A program made the translations under genes and the position numbers. The notes beneath the pieces are model-generated. The model was not told the DNA's origin. It was given only the letters and a program-made list of their open reading frames with translations, and did not search any database. Source: Polyangiaceae bacterium (GTDB taxonomy: Bacteria > Myxococcota_A > Polyangia > Polyangiales > Polyangiaceae). From it: a stretch of 47,978 nucleotides of DNA. Of this stretch, positions 24,106-34,025 are shown piece after piece. The number at the start of each line of letters is the position of its first letter. The first letter of the stretch is position 1. The stretch spans positions 1 to 47,978 of the forward strand of contig JADLFU010000111.1 in NCBI GenBank assembly GCA_020849655.1, read 5' to 3'.

Positions 24106-25839
24106 ATGCCGAACCTCCTCGCGATGTCGTTCGAGGGCGAGCTCGCCCCGTCCTTCGATCTGCTGTGCCTCGCGCCCGGCCGTCGCGCGCCCGACGGCTG
24201 GGGCATCGGCTACTACCCGGGCGGGGAGCTCGCGGCGCCGGTGCTGAAGGAGCCCGTCCCGCTCGCGGGCAGCATCCGCAGCGAGCTCGTGAAATCGTGG
24301 GATCACCTCGCGTCGCCGCTGTTCGTGCTGCACATCCGCGACGCGACCTGGGGGCCGATCACCGACGCGAACACGCAGCCCTTCGCCCGCAGCTTCGTCG
24401 GACGCGACTGGCTCATCGCGCACTCGGGCAGCCTGCGCGAGCAGCTCGATCTCGGGCCCTCGCCAAGGTTCGAGCCGGTCGGATCGACGGACACGGAGCG
24501 CGTCTTCTGCTCGCTGCTCGCCGAGATCGCGAGGCACGGCCACCGCTCGCTCGGCGACGTCCCGCCCGAGACGCTCGCCGCGTGGCTCGGCGCGATCAAC
24601 CAGAAGGGCTCGCTGTCGCTCGTGCTCGCGGACGGCCTCGATCTCGTCGCCTACGCGGACCGCGAGGGCGCCTCCGAGCTCCACGTCGGCGAGATCACCC
24701 CGCCCTACGAGGAGGCCGTGTTCTCCGACGCCGATCTCGCGATCGATCTGACCCGCCGCGGGATGACCGCGAAGCGCGGCCTGCTCGTGTCCTCGACGCC
24801 GCTCGCGCACGAGGGCGGCGCGCGCGTGTCGTGGCGCAAGCTGCTGCCGGGGGAGCTCGCGGTCATCCGCCTGGGCGCGCTCCGGGCGACCGCGTTCGCG
24901 CCGTCGGTCGCGGGCTCGGAGCGCCGCTCGAGCGCCCCGCGGCTCGCGCTGCCCCGGTCGCGCGCGCGCGTCCGCACGTACTCCATCCGCCACCGCACGG
25001 TGTACGAGTACCAGCGCCCGGTCGAGCGCAGCGCGCACGTGTTCCGGCTCACGCCCGCGCACGATCGCCACCAGTCGCTGCTCGCGCACCAGCTGCAGCT
25101 GAGCGTCGAGGGCGAGGCGTTCGACTTCGACGACGCCTTCGGCAACACCGTGAGGAAGGTGCTGCTCGACTCGACCTACGACAGGCTCGTGATCGAGGCG
25201 CGCTCGACGGTGGAGGCGCGCGACACCGAGCCGCTCAGCATCCACCCGCGCCGCACCCGCGCGACGATCCCGATCGCGTGGATGCCCTGGCAGCGCCAGC
25301 TGCTCCAGCCGTTCCTCTTGCCGCCGGAGCTGCCGCAGACGCAGCTCGAGGAATTGTTCGAGTACGCGATGAGCTTCGTGCGGCGCAACGACTACGACCT
25401 CTTCGACACGCTGCTCGACCTGAACTCCACGCTGCACCGCGAGTACCGCTACACGCCGGGCGCGACGCACCTCGGGACGACGGCGTGGGAGGTGTACGAG
25501 GCGCGCCGGGGCGTGTGTCAGGATTTCACCAACCTGTTCATCTGCCTCGCGCGGATGCTGAGCGTGCCGGCGCGCTACGCGTGCGGCTACGTGCTCACCG
25601 GGCCCCGCGACGAGCGCCGCGCGATGGGGGACGCCTCGCACGCGTGGGTGCAGGTGTACCTGCCCGAGATCGGGTGGAAGGGGTTCGATCCGACCAACGG
25701 CAGCCTCACGCAGACGGAGCACGTCCGCGTGGCCGTGGGGCGCAACTACGTCGACGCGACGCCCACCTCGGGCACCATCTACGTCGGCGGCGGCCCGGAG
25801 CGCATGTCGGTCGACGTGCGGATGGAAGAGGCGGGCTGA
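24106..25839 (+). CDS. Class-II amidotransferase fold lacking catalytic Cys, fused to transglutaminase
   Basis: ATG at 24106 gives 577 residues; the start was chosen because MPNLLAMSFEG lines up with the MCxLLGMS start of YafJ-like class-II glutamine amidotransferases. Residues 1-265 keep the fold markers (DGWGIGYY at 30-37, HIRDATWG at 76-83, NTQPF at 89-93, STDTE). However, the essential N-terminal Cys is Pro2, and the oxyanion Asn of the HNG motif is Ser108 (HSG). Glutaminase activity is therefore unlikely. Residues 290-577 form a bacterial transglutaminase N-terminal plus core domain with a complete triad: Cys471 (RRGVCQDF), His512 (DASHAW) and Asp528 (GFDPTNG). No signal peptide is seen, so it is cytoplasmic. 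The amidotransferase half may have become a glutamyl-peptide-binding module for the transglutaminase (inference). Confidence 0.85.
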   Translation: MPNLLAMSFEGELAPSFDLLCLAPGRRAPDGWGIGYYPGGELAAPVLKEPVPLAGSIRSELVKSWDHLASPLFVLHIRDATWGPITDANTQPFARSFVGRDWLIAHSGSLREQLDLGPSPRFEPVGSTDTERVFCSLLAEIARHGHRSLGDVPPETLAAWLGAINQKGSLSLVLADGLDLVAYADREGASELHVGEITPPYEEAVFSDADLAIDLTRRGMTAKRGLLVSSTPLAHEGGARVSWRKLLPGELAVIRLGALRATAFAPSVAGSERRSSAPRLALPRSRARVRTYSIRHRTVYEYQRPVERSAHVFRLTPAHDRHQSLLAHQLQLSVEGEAFDFDDAFGNTVRKVLLDSTYDRLVIEARSTVEARDTEPLSIHPRRTRATIPIAWMPWQRQLLQPFLLPPELPQTQLEELFEYAMSFVRRNDYDLFDTLLDLNSTLHREYRYTPGATHLGTTAWEVYEARRGVCQDFTNLFICLARMLSVPARYACGYVLTGPRDERRAMGDASHAWVQVYLPEIGWKGFDPTNGSLTQTEHVRVAVGRNYVDATPTSGTIYVGGGPERMSVDVRMEEAG

Positions 25840-25875
25840 CTTGCGGCCCCGGGCGCGCTCGCGATAGTGCCGCGC

Positions 25876-26925
25876 ATGGTCGAGCCCGCGCCCTTCTCGC
25901 GTCGCATCGCGGTCGTCGTCAACGGCAACGCGAAGAGCGTGACCGAGGAGATCATCGCGACCCTCGGCGACATCCTCGCGGGCGGCGATCTGTTCGTCTC
26001 GCGCCGCGTCGAGGAGGCGAAGGACATCGCGCGCACGATCGTCACGCGCGGCTACGGCACGGTGCTGACGGGCGGCGGCGACGGCACGTTCACGGTCATG
26101 GTGACCGAGGTCGTGCGCGCGTGCGACGCCGCGGGCGCGCCGCGGCCGAGGTTCGGCCTGCTGAAGCTCGGGACGGGCAACTCGCTCGCGTGGGTCATCG
26201 GCGCCTCCGCCGCGAAGGGCGGCAGGGGCCTCGCGGCCGACATCCAGCGCCTCCGCAGCGACGCCGGCAGCCGCCCGATGCGCCTCATCGAGGTGATGGA
26301 CACGCTGACGCCGTTCTGCGGCTGGGGCGTCGACGCCCAGGTGCTGCACGACTACCAGCGCACGAAGTCCTTCCTCTCGAGGGGTCCGCTCGCGCGGCTC
26401 GCGCCGGGCGCCCTCTCGTACGTGCTGTCGAGCGTCACGCAGACGCTGCCGAGCTACCTGTTTCGCGGCGTGCCGTTCGTGCGGGTGCGCAACACGGGCG
26501 GGGACGCCTTCCGCATGGGCGCGGGGCACAAGCGCGGCGCGTCCGCGATCGGCGCGGGCGAGACGCTCTTCGAGGGCAAGGCGCGCCTCATCTGCTGCTC
26601 GACCATCCCGTACTATGGCTTCGGGTTCCGCATGTTCCCGTTCGCCGAGGACCGCGCGGACAAGATGCACCTGCGCCTCAGCGTCATCGACGCCGTCACC
26701 TTCGCGGCGAACTTCCCCGCGATCTGGCGCGGCGAGTACGAGAACCTCGAGAACACCTTCGATTTCCTCGTCGACAGCGTCGAGATCGAGACGGATCCGC
26801 CGACGCCGTTCCAGATCGGCGGCGACCCGGTCGGCGCCCAGGCGAAGCTCACGCTGTCGCTGCCGAGGCAGCCGATCGATCTCGTCGACCACTACGCGCC
26901 GCCGCGCGGCGCCGGCGCGAGCTGA
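25876..26925 (+). CDS. Diacylglycerol/sphingosine kinase-family lipid kinase
   Basis: ATG at 25876 gives 349 residues; a GTG at 25867 is possible. The catalytic domain motifs are present: VVVNGNAK (13-20), the ATP loop VLTGGGDGTF (63-72), and LKLGTGNSLAW (97-107). The C-terminal beta-sandwich includes EVMDTLTPFCGWGVDAQVL. The family phosphorylates a lipid or long-chain base with ATP; bacterial members include DgkB and YegS. It follows the fusion gene after a 36-nt gap and may share its transcript. With the acyltransferase on the other strand it forms a small phospholipid cluster. Confidence 0.88.
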   Translation: MVEPAPFSRRIAVVVNGNAKSVTEEIIATLGDILAGGDLFVSRRVEEAKDIARTIVTRGYGTVLTGGGDGTFTVMVTEVVRACDAAGAPRPRFGLLKLGTGNSLAWVIGASAAKGGRGLAADIQRLRSDAGSRPMRLIEVMDTLTPFCGWGVDAQVLHDYQRTKSFLSRGPLARLAPGALSYVLSSVTQTLPSYLFRGVPFVRVRNTGGDAFRMGAGHKRGASAIGAGETLFEGKARLICCSTIPYYGFGFRMFPFAEDRADKMHLRLSVIDAVTFAANFPAIWRGEYENLENTFDFLVDSVEIETDPPTPFQIGGDPVGAQAKLTLSLPRQPIDLVDHYAPPRGAGAS

Positions 26926-26964
26926 GCCACGCGAACCCGCGCCGAGGCTGCGAGCCAGGTCAGC

Positions 26965-28011
26965 TCAGAACGATCCGCTCGCGACCACGCCGCCGCCCGC
27001 CGGTGACGCCGCGGGGACCAGCGTGAAGCGCGGGAGCGCGCGCCGCGGCGCGCCCGTCGCGACCTCCTGCTCGGGGCGCGACGAGTACAGGTAGGCGGCG
27101 AGGCCACCCGCCGCCAGGCCCCCGATCAGCATCACGTCGGCGACGAGGTTGAGGCTCTTGCCGCTGTCGCGCAGCGACTTCGCGCCGTCCGGGTCCGAGC
27201 CGTCGTTCTTCTTGTCGAAGTCGCTCTTCTTGCCGAGCGCCATCATCCCGGTGACCGCGCCGCCCGCGAGGAGCACGGCCGCGGCGCCGCCCGCGACGTA
27301 CACTGACGTCGGCACCGGGCGGATCCTCTCCTTCGGCGGAGGGGGCGGCGGCGCGGAGGTGGTCGACGGCGCGGCGGACGCGGTGGCGGGGGGCGGCGCG
27401 ACGACGGCGCCGCCCTTCTTCGTGAGCGTGAACGTGTGCGTCTCCTTCGCGCTCGGGGCGACGTCGAATTCCCACGCCTGGTCGTCGTAGCCGGCCGCGC
27501 GCGCGATCATCACGTGGTGGCCTGGTCGCAGGCCGAGCTCGATCGAGCCCTTCACCGGCCCGTACTGGTTGTTGACCGCGTCGCCGCGGGACGGCACCCG
27601 CTGGTCCCGGAGCGTCACCCCGTCGACGTTCACCTGGACGGTGACGCGCGCGACGCCCGCCTTCAGCGTCGCGAGATCCGTCTCGATCTGCTTCTTCTCG
27701 GCGGGATCGAGGTCTCGGCCCTCCGCCAGGTACTTCGTGTACGCCTCGATGGCCTCGCCGTCGCGCTCGAGCTTCATCGCCGTCAGGCCGAGGTTGCCGA
27801 GGATCTTGTACGACGGAGACGCGGCGTACGCGGCCTTGAACTCGCGGTACGCGTCCTCGTAGCGGGCGCCCTCCGGATCCTTCAGGAGGTTCACGCCGGC
27901 GCCGAAGTGGCGCTTCGCCTCGTCGGTGATGGGCGTGTCGGCGAGGGCGACGCCGCCGAGGAGCGTCGCGGTGAGCAGCGCGGCGAGCGCGTGGGCACGG
28001 GTCGTCTTCAT
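26965..28011 (-). CDS. TPR/PEGA-type membrane protein
   Basis: The protein has 348 residues from ATG 28011, 2 nt after the stop of the upstream lipoprotein gene. A signal peptide (LLTATLLGGVALAD) is followed by TPR-like helices (about 30-105) and a PEGA-like beta domain (SIELGLRPGHHVMIARAAG). A Pro-rich linker, two hydrophobic segments separated by a charged loop (KKSDFDKKNDGSDPDG), and a tail ending in Gly-Ser-Phe complete it. The order and tail match the protein at 1497-2324. It is the last gene of a three-gene surface-protein operon. The role is unknown; PEGA domains are usually surface-binding modules. Confidence 0.78.
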   Translation of the reverse strand: MKTTRAHALAALLTATLLGGVALADTPITDEAKRHFGAGVNLLKDPEGARYEDAYREFKAAYAASPSYKILGNLGLTAMKLERDGEAIEAYTKYLAEGRDLDPAEKKQIETDLATLKAGVARVTVQVNVDGVTLRDQRVPSRGDAVNNQYGPVKGSIELGLRPGHHVMIARAAGYDDQAWEFDVAPSAKETHTFTLTKKGGAVVAPPPATASAAPSTTSAPPPPPPKERIRPVPTSVYVAGGAAAVLLAGGAVTGMMALGKKSDFDKKNDGSDPDGAKSLRDSGKSLNLVADVMLIGGLAAGGLAAYLYSSRPEQEVATGAPRRALPRFTLVPAASPAGGGVVASGSF

Positions 28012-28013
28012 GG

Positions 28014-29417
28014 TCAGGGGCACAGCGGGTTGGCGTTGCGGACGGCCGTGAAATCCGGCTCGAAATCGGTGGGGGGCTTCCAGTCGCTGGTGCGCTCGGT
28101 GAGCGGCTTCGCGGGCTTGCTCGGGTCGAGCTTGAACGCGCGCACGAAGTGCTGCGAGCCGACGCTGTACGGCACGATGACCGTCCTCGTCGCGTGGTCG
28201 AACGCGACGCGCTGCCCGGGCTTGCCGAGGCTCTGGAGCGCGGCGGGCTTGCTGGTGTCGCCCGGCACGATGAAGATCGCCTGGTCCGTCAGCTCCGAGA
28301 CGAACGCGATGTCGTCGCACTCGTCGTACGCGAGCGCCTTCAGCGCCGGGCCCGTCGCGTCGAAGGGCGCGGGCGCGCCGGCCTTCGACAGCGAGGTCGT
28401 CGTGTAGCTCTGCACGTAGCCCTTCGCGGGGGGCACCGGCGGGAACGCCGCGAAGAAGCGATCGCTGCCCGCTCCGAACGCCATGCTCGCGCCGACGGTG
28501 AAGTCGTACGTGCCGATGGACTTGCGCGCGAGGTACGTGACGGCGGTGTCGGTCACGCTGATGGGGAGGATCGACGCGTCGCAGGTCTTCATCGTCGCGT
28601 TGCACGCGGTGATGCCCGCGAGGCCCACGACGCCCCCCGCGGAGGCCGCGTCGCGGCTGGCGACCACGGAGACCGCCTCGCCGGTGGAGAACGACGTGCC
28701 GGTGTCCGGGAGCACCTTCATCGCGGTCGGATCGGACGTGTCGACCACGACGAGCGCGCGCTTCGTGCCCTGCCCGCCGGGGTACGTGAGGAACGCGACG
28801 CGGCCGTTGAGCGCGACCGCGCTGCCGCGCGCGTTCGGCGGGACCGCCACCGTCCCGAGGTCGGGGAGCCACTTGCCGGTCGACATGTCGAGCTTGCGGG
28901 CGCGCAGCGTGACCGCGTCGCCGGGCGCCGGATCGGGCTCGGTCGCCGAGTCGAACACGAAGAAGGTGTCGGTGATCGCGTCGTGCACGACGCCCGAGAC
29001 GATCATCGTCTCGCGCGAGGTCTCCTCGCCGCTGCCGGTGTCGAGCACGGTGAGGATGCGCGTGTCCGGGGTGCCCGGGACGAGGCCGCTGAGGACGACC
29101 GCGCCCACCAGCGCCGGCGCGCCGCCCGCCCCTGCGCCCGCGCCACCTCCGCCGCCCGCGCCCGCGCCGCTGCCCGCGCTGCCAGATCCTGCGCCGCTGC
29201 CCGCCGATCCAGCGACCCCGCCGGCGCCGGCGCCACCGACGGAGCCTCCCGACCCTGCCGTCACCGTGCTCCCCCCCGTGCCCGCCGCCCCCGCGGCGCT
29301 GCTCCCCGCGGCGCCGGGGCCGCCGGCGAGCGGCTTGACCTCATCGAAGGAGTTGGCGAGCGAGCAGCCGAGCGCGAGCGTCGGCACCATCCACAGCGCG
29401 GTCAGTCGGGTGTTCAT
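28014..29417 (-). CDS. Lipoprotein with Gly/Ala linker and beta-propeller-like domain
   Basis: ATG at 29417 gives 467 residues. The signal ends TLALGC, lipidated Cys18, with Ser at +2. Residues about 33-100 are almost entirely Gly, Ala and Ser. The C-terminal 365 residues look like a repeated beta structure (ILTVLDTGSGEE, ALVVVDTSDPTAM, AIFIVPGDTSKP), consistent with a YVTN/lactonase-like propeller on a stalk; no active-site residues are evident. It lies between the FN3-cytochrome gene (12-nt gap) and the TPR/PEGA gene (2-nt gap), so all three are probably expressed together. Confidence 0.75.
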   Translation of the reverse strand: MNTRLTALWMVPTLALGCSLANSFDEVKPLAGGPGAAGSSAAGAAGTGGSTVTAGSGGSVGGAGAGGVAGSAGSGAGSGSAGSGAGAGGGGGAGAGAGGAPALVGAVVLSGLVPGTPDTRILTVLDTGSGEETSRETMIVSGVVHDAITDTFFVFDSATEPDPAPGDAVTLRARKLDMSTGKWLPDLGTVAVPPNARGSAVALNGRVAFLTYPGGQGTKRALVVVDTSDPTAMKVLPDTGTSFSTGEAVSVVASRDAASAGGVVGLAGITACNATMKTCDASILPISVTDTAVTYLARKSIGTYDFTVGASMAFGAGSDRFFAAFPPVPPAKGYVQSYTTTSLSKAGAPAPFDATGPALKALAYDECDDIAFVSELTDQAIFIVPGDTSKPAALQSLGKPGQRVAFDHATRTVIVPYSVGSQHFVRAFKLDPSKPAKPLTERTSDWKPPTDFEPDFTAVRNANPLCP

Positions 29418-29429
29418 CAGTGTGTTCGC

Positions 29430-31298
29430 TCAGTTGTTGGGCGCGCCCTGCACGATCCAGAGCCGCAGCAACTCCTTCTGCGGGGCCGTCAGCGGCGGCG
29501 CGGCGCCTGGCGGCATCGCCTGGCCGACGATGTCGACCGAGCCCGTGGCCTTCTTGTACAGGTAGCTCTTGCTGGGATCGCCCGGCGCCACGCGGAGCTC
29601 GGCGGGCTTCTCGACCGAGGCCACGCCCACCATCGAGGCGTACGAGAAGCCCTTCGTGAGCGTCAGGGTCGCCTGCGGGTTGTTGTTCGAGTGGCACCCG
29701 TCGCTCGCGCAGGTGTCGGTCAAGAAGGGCTGCACGTCCGTCTTCAGTGACACGAACGTCGACTCCGATTTTTCGACGGTGTTGGTGTCGCGGTTGCCGG
29801 CCTTGTCGCGCGCGCGCACGACGAAGTAGTACGTCGTCGCGCTCTTCAGGTTGGGCACGGTGAGCGTCGTCGCGCCGGGCGCCGAGGTCGCGAGCGGGGG
29901 CTTCGTGAAGTCTTCCGTGCCCGCGGCCGTCGCCTGGAACACGTCGTACACGAGGTCGGCGGGCGCCGTCTTGTCGTCCGTCGCGGCCTCCCACTCCAGG
30001 TCGACGGAGGACGCCGTGAGGTTCGAGATCTTCGCGAGCCCCTTGAACGTCGGCGGGGTGTTGTCCTCCAGCGTCTTCGCGCTCCGCTCCTGCTTGTTCT
30101 TCTCCTCGTTGCCCGACGCGTCGGCCGCGCGGCACACGAAGAAGTAGCTCGTCGCCGACTTCAGGCCGGTGACGACGCCGGACGTCCCTCCGACGAACGT
30201 GCCCTGCGGCGTCGAGAAGTCCTGCGCGCCCGACGCGGTCGCCGCGTACACGTTGACCTTGAGGTTCTTCGCGGAGGTCGTGTCGTCGGCGCCCGGCTTC
30301 CAGGTCACGCTCACGGAGCCCGCGTCGAGGGTCGTCGCCGACGCGCAGCCGGAGAACGTCGGCGCGGTCGTGTCGGGGCCCGCCTTCGCGGTCACCTCCT
30401 TCGTGTTCGCGTCGAGGTTGCCCGCGGCGTCGCGCGCGCGGACGACGAAGAAATACGGCGCGTCGGGCGTCGACAGCCCCGTCACCACCACGCTCGTCGC
30501 GCCCGGCTCCGAGACGGCGGCGGGCGCCGTGAAGCTCTGCGCGCCGGTCGCGTCAGCCGCGTACGCGTAGTAGACGAGGCCCTCCGGCGGGGTGAGATCG
30601 TCCGTGCCAGCGGCCCACGTCAGCGTCACCGCGCCCGCGTCGGCAGACGCCGCGGACACCGCGCCCGCGAAGGTCGGCGCGGCCGTGTCGGCCTTCGTCG
30701 TGGCCGATTTCTCCTTCGTGTTGGTGTCCTCGTTGCCGGCCTCGTCGACCGCGCGGACGACCACGAAATACGGCGTGTCGGCGGTGAGGCCGGCGCTCAG
30801 CTCGAGGCTCGTCGCGCCGGGGGCGCTCGTCGCCGTCGGCGCGGAGAACGTCTGGCCCCCCGCGGCGGACGCGACGTAGACGTTGTACTTGATCTTGATC
30901 GCGACGGAGACGTCGTCGGTGGCCGGGGCCCACGCGATCAGGAGCCCGGTCGGCGAGATCGGCGCGACCGCCGTGACGCCCCCGAACGTCGGCGCCGACG
31001 AGGCCTTGCCACCCGCGCCCGCTGCGCCGCTCGCGCCCGCCGCGCTCGTCCCTGCGGCGCCCGCGACGCTCCCGGCGGCTCCGGCCTTGCCCGCCTGCGC
31101 CGAGCCGGCGGCCCCGGCCTGCGCGGCCCCGGCGCTCCCTGCGGCCCCTGGGCCGGACGCGACGCACCGTTGATCCTTCTGCACCGTGCCCTCGCCGCAG
31201 GTCAGGCCCTGCTCGTCCTCGCCCCCGCCGCACCCCGCGGCCGCGCCGCTCACCGCACAGGCCACCGCCAACCACACCCCGAAGCTCTTCGATTTCAT
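29430..31298 (-). CDS. Lipoprotein with four FN3 domains and a C-terminal cytochrome c-like domain
   Basis: ATG at 31298 (AAGGGA six bases upstream) gives 622 residues. Cys23 of SGAAAGC is the lipid site. A Gly/Ala linker (about 48-100) leads to four fibronectin type III domains at about 103-202, 206-305, 312-409 and 414-515, each containing the YFFVVRARDxAGN-type strand. Residues 518-622 match the planctomycete/myxobacterial cytochrome c-like module: a CX4CH haem motif (Cys530, Cys535, His536), then PGDPSKSYLYKK, MPPGAAPPL and a final WIVQGAP. If haem is attached, the protein could carry electrons at the cell surface; the CX4C spacing is a known but less common variant. It heads a three-gene operon. 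Confidence 0.85.
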   Translation of the reverse strand: MKSKSFGVWLAVACAVSGAAAGCGGGEDEQGLTCGEGTVQKDQRCVASGPGAAGSAGAAQAGAAGSAQAGKAGAAGSVAGAAGTSAAGASGAAGAGGKASSAPTFGGVTAVAPISPTGLLIAWAPATDDVSVAIKIKYNVYVASAAGGQTFSAPTATSAPGATSLELSAGLTADTPYFVVVRAVDEAGNEDTNTKEKSATTKADTAAPTFAGAVSAASADAGAVTLTWAAGTDDLTPPEGLVYYAYAADATGAQSFTAPAAVSEPGATSVVVTGLSTPDAPYFFVVRARDAAGNLDANTKEVTAKAGPDTTAPTFSGCASATTLDAGSVSVTWKPGADDTTSAKNLKVNVYAATASGAQDFSTPQGTFVGGTSGVVTGLKSATSYFFVCRAADASGNEEKNKQERSAKTLEDNTPPTFKGLAKISNLTASSVDLEWEAATDDKTAPADLVYDVFQATAAGTEDFTKPPLATSAPGATTLTVPNLKSATTYYFVVRARDKAGNRDTNTVEKSESTFVSLKTDVQPFLTDTCASDGCHSNNNPQATLTLTKGFSYASMVGVASVEKPAELRVAPGDPSKSYLYKKATGSVDIVGQAMPPGAAPPLTAPQKELLRLWIVQGAPNN

Positions 31299-31428
31299 GG
31301 CGTCCCTTCGTTGGAGGCGCACGATTTGCCTCTCAAGCGCGCGAATCCTGCATGGTCGGTCCGGGCGCGTCAAAGAGAACTCGCGCGCGGCTGTTCGAGT
31401 TGTTTCGCTCGGGATGCGCGGGCGTGGG

Positions 31429-32265
31429 TCAGCGCGGCTTCGGCGGGCCGAGATCGTCGGCGAGGTAGCCGAGGATCACGTCGTCGAGCGACTCGTCGGC
31501 GGCGGGGGCGTCGGCCCCGAAGAACGCCGCTGGGTTGCCCGCGCTGGCGACCGGGCGCCCCACGGCGAACTTGCTCGAGGAGGGCGGGTGGGGCCTCGGC
31601 GGCTTCGCCTGGGGGCGCTCGCTCGTCCCCTTCGAGCGCGGCTCGGTCGAGACGACGCGGTACCCGGACAGCTCGACGCGCGGCGCCCCGACGCTCGGCG
31701 GGGGAGGGAGATCGTCCAGGCCGGGCGCGCCCCGCGCGGCGTCTGCTTCGGCGGCTGCGCGCTCGATCGCGTCCGCCATCCTGATCTCGCTCGACGTGAG
31801 CTCCTCGTCGTCGCCGGACGCGTCGCCCTCCGCGGCGGTCGTGCTCGCGGTCTGCGCGTCGGCGTGGGGCTCGGGCCCTGGCGCTTCGGCAGGCGCCGCG
31901 CCCGCCTCGCGGGTCGGCGCGACGTCGGGAGGGGCCGCCGCGGCGCCGAGGGCGGGCTCGGTCGGCCGCGCGGCGCTCGGGCTCTTCTGCGCGATCAGCT
32001 CGTCGAGATCGCCCGCCTTCAGCGTGCGGAACATCGCGCGGTGCTGCTCCTTCATCAGCGCCTTCACGTGGTCGGCGAAGCCGGGCTGCCCGACGTGATC
32101 GGCGTACGACGTCTTCGTCGTCTTCAGGATGCGGCCCCCGTCCATGAACAGGTGCGTGATGACGTGCGGGTGACGGACGCCGGAGTCCTCCGTCTGGACG
32201 TGGAACACCTGGCCCTTGTACCGGAGGTTGTTGTTGAAGCCGAGGAGCGGCGACGGGCGCGACAC
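31429..32265 (-). CDS. Conserved myxobacterial protein downstream of a Ser/Thr kinase
   Basis: GTG at 32265 gives 278 residues. The N-terminal 95 residues are well ordered and appear conserved in myxobacteria from memory: GFNNNLRYKGQVFHVQTED, followed by HVITHLFMDGGRILKTTKTSY. The middle and C-terminal parts are acidic/Ala/Pro-rich and likely disordered, ending with an amphipathic helix (LDDVILGYLADDL). There is no signal peptide. The gene begins 34 nt after the kinase gene and could encode a substrate or partner of that kinase; its Ser/Thr-rich linker supports this only weakly. Confidence 0.65.
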   Translation of the reverse strand: MSRPSPLLGFNNNLRYKGQVFHVQTEDSGVRHPHVITHLFMDGGRILKTTKTSYADHVGQPGFADHVKALMKEQHRAMFRTLKAGDLDELIAQKSPSAARPTEPALGAAAAPPDVAPTREAGAAPAEAPGPEPHADAQTASTTAAEGDASGDDEELTSSEIRMADAIERAAAEADAARGAPGLDDLPPPPSVGAPRVELSGYRVVSTEPRSKGTSERPQAKPPRPHPPSSSKFAVGRPVASAGNPAAFFGADAPAADESLDDVILGYLADDLGPPKPR

Positions 32266-32299
32266 GGGCCCGCGCAGGCTACCACAGCTGCCCTCGCGC

Positions 32300-33262
<963 letters not shown>

Positions 33263-33308
33263 GGAACCTCGCGAGCGTAGCAGACCCGCGCGCGATGGCG
33301 CGGGGACG

Positions 33309-34025
33309 TCACTTCATGCCGGGCAGCTTGCCGGGCTCGGGCGGAGGCTCGAGGTACTCCATCACCTTGTAGGTGATGATGCCGGTGAGCGGGTTGGCCT
33401 CCACGCCCTGCGACGCGAGCGTGAAGCTCGTCGAGTACTTGCCGACCACCTTCACCTTGCCGTCCTTCGCGGGGATGGGGTTCGGGATGACGACGCCCCA
33501 GGTGTCGTCCTTCGGGGGCTCCTTGTTGGTCTTCACCTTGAACTTCTCGATGGCGTCGTAGATCTTCGCGAAGTTCGACGCCCAGCCCATCACGGGGATG
33601 GCCTCGCCGACCGGCGAGGTCTTCTCGTCGGCGATCCAGAACGTGGGCACCGGCGGGGGGTTCTTCTCGCACTCCTTGCCGTCGGCCTTGCCCGTCTTGT
33701 GCACGGCGCACGGCGGGGCGTCGGCGAGGTTCGTCTTGATGATGTACCCGACGATCGTCACCTGCTCCTGGGCGACGAGCTTCGGCCCGTGGATGCGGCT
33801 GCGCAGATCGTGGATGGCGCCGTAGACGGTGTACGCGTCGCCGACCTTCTTCGGCTTCTTCGACAGCGTCGGGACCGCGGGGAGGTTCGCCGCCTTGCCG
33901 CTGTACGCCGGGCGCGGCTTGTACTCGACCTTGTCGCCGCCGCAGCCTGGGGCGAGCGCGACGAGCGCGAGGGGGATGAGGGCGAACAGCGCGGTTGCGA
34001 CGGGGCGCGAGAGCGAGTGGGTCAT
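33309..34025 (-). CDS. Predicted lipoprotein, function unknown
   Basis: ATG at 34025 gives 238 residues; the frame continues upstream without an obvious start of its own. The signal ends VALAPGC, so Cys28 would be lipidated, Gly at +2. The mature part is basic and beta-rich with a Cys pair near APPCAVHK and KECEKNPPP. It includes VTIVGYIIKTNLAD and PVPTFWIADEKTS, but I recognise no family. It is first in the minus-strand run with the kinase and the conserved protein, and divergent from glgC. Confidence 0.65.
   Translation of the reverse strand: MTHSLSRPVATALFALIPLALVALAPGCGGDKVEYKPRPAYSGKAANLPAVPTLSKKPKKVGDAYTVYGAIHDLRSRIHGPKLVAQEQVTIVGYIIKTNLADAPPCAVHKTGKADGKECEKNPPPVPTFWIADEKTSPVGEAIPVMGWASNFAKIYDAIEKFKVKTNKEPPKDDTWGVVIPNPIPAKDGKVKVVGKYSTSFTLASQGVEANPLTGIITYKVMEYLEPPPEPGKLPGMK

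Noticed and set aside
21960-27026. A 1688-codon open frame on the plus strand, and other very long antisense frames (9316-12351, 19948-23031, 3050-4321, 6778-8490)
   Set aside because: They consist of Arg/Ala/Pro/Gly-rich low-complexity translation with no domains, opposite to well-supported genes. In very GC-rich DNA stop codons are rare, so such frames are shadows.
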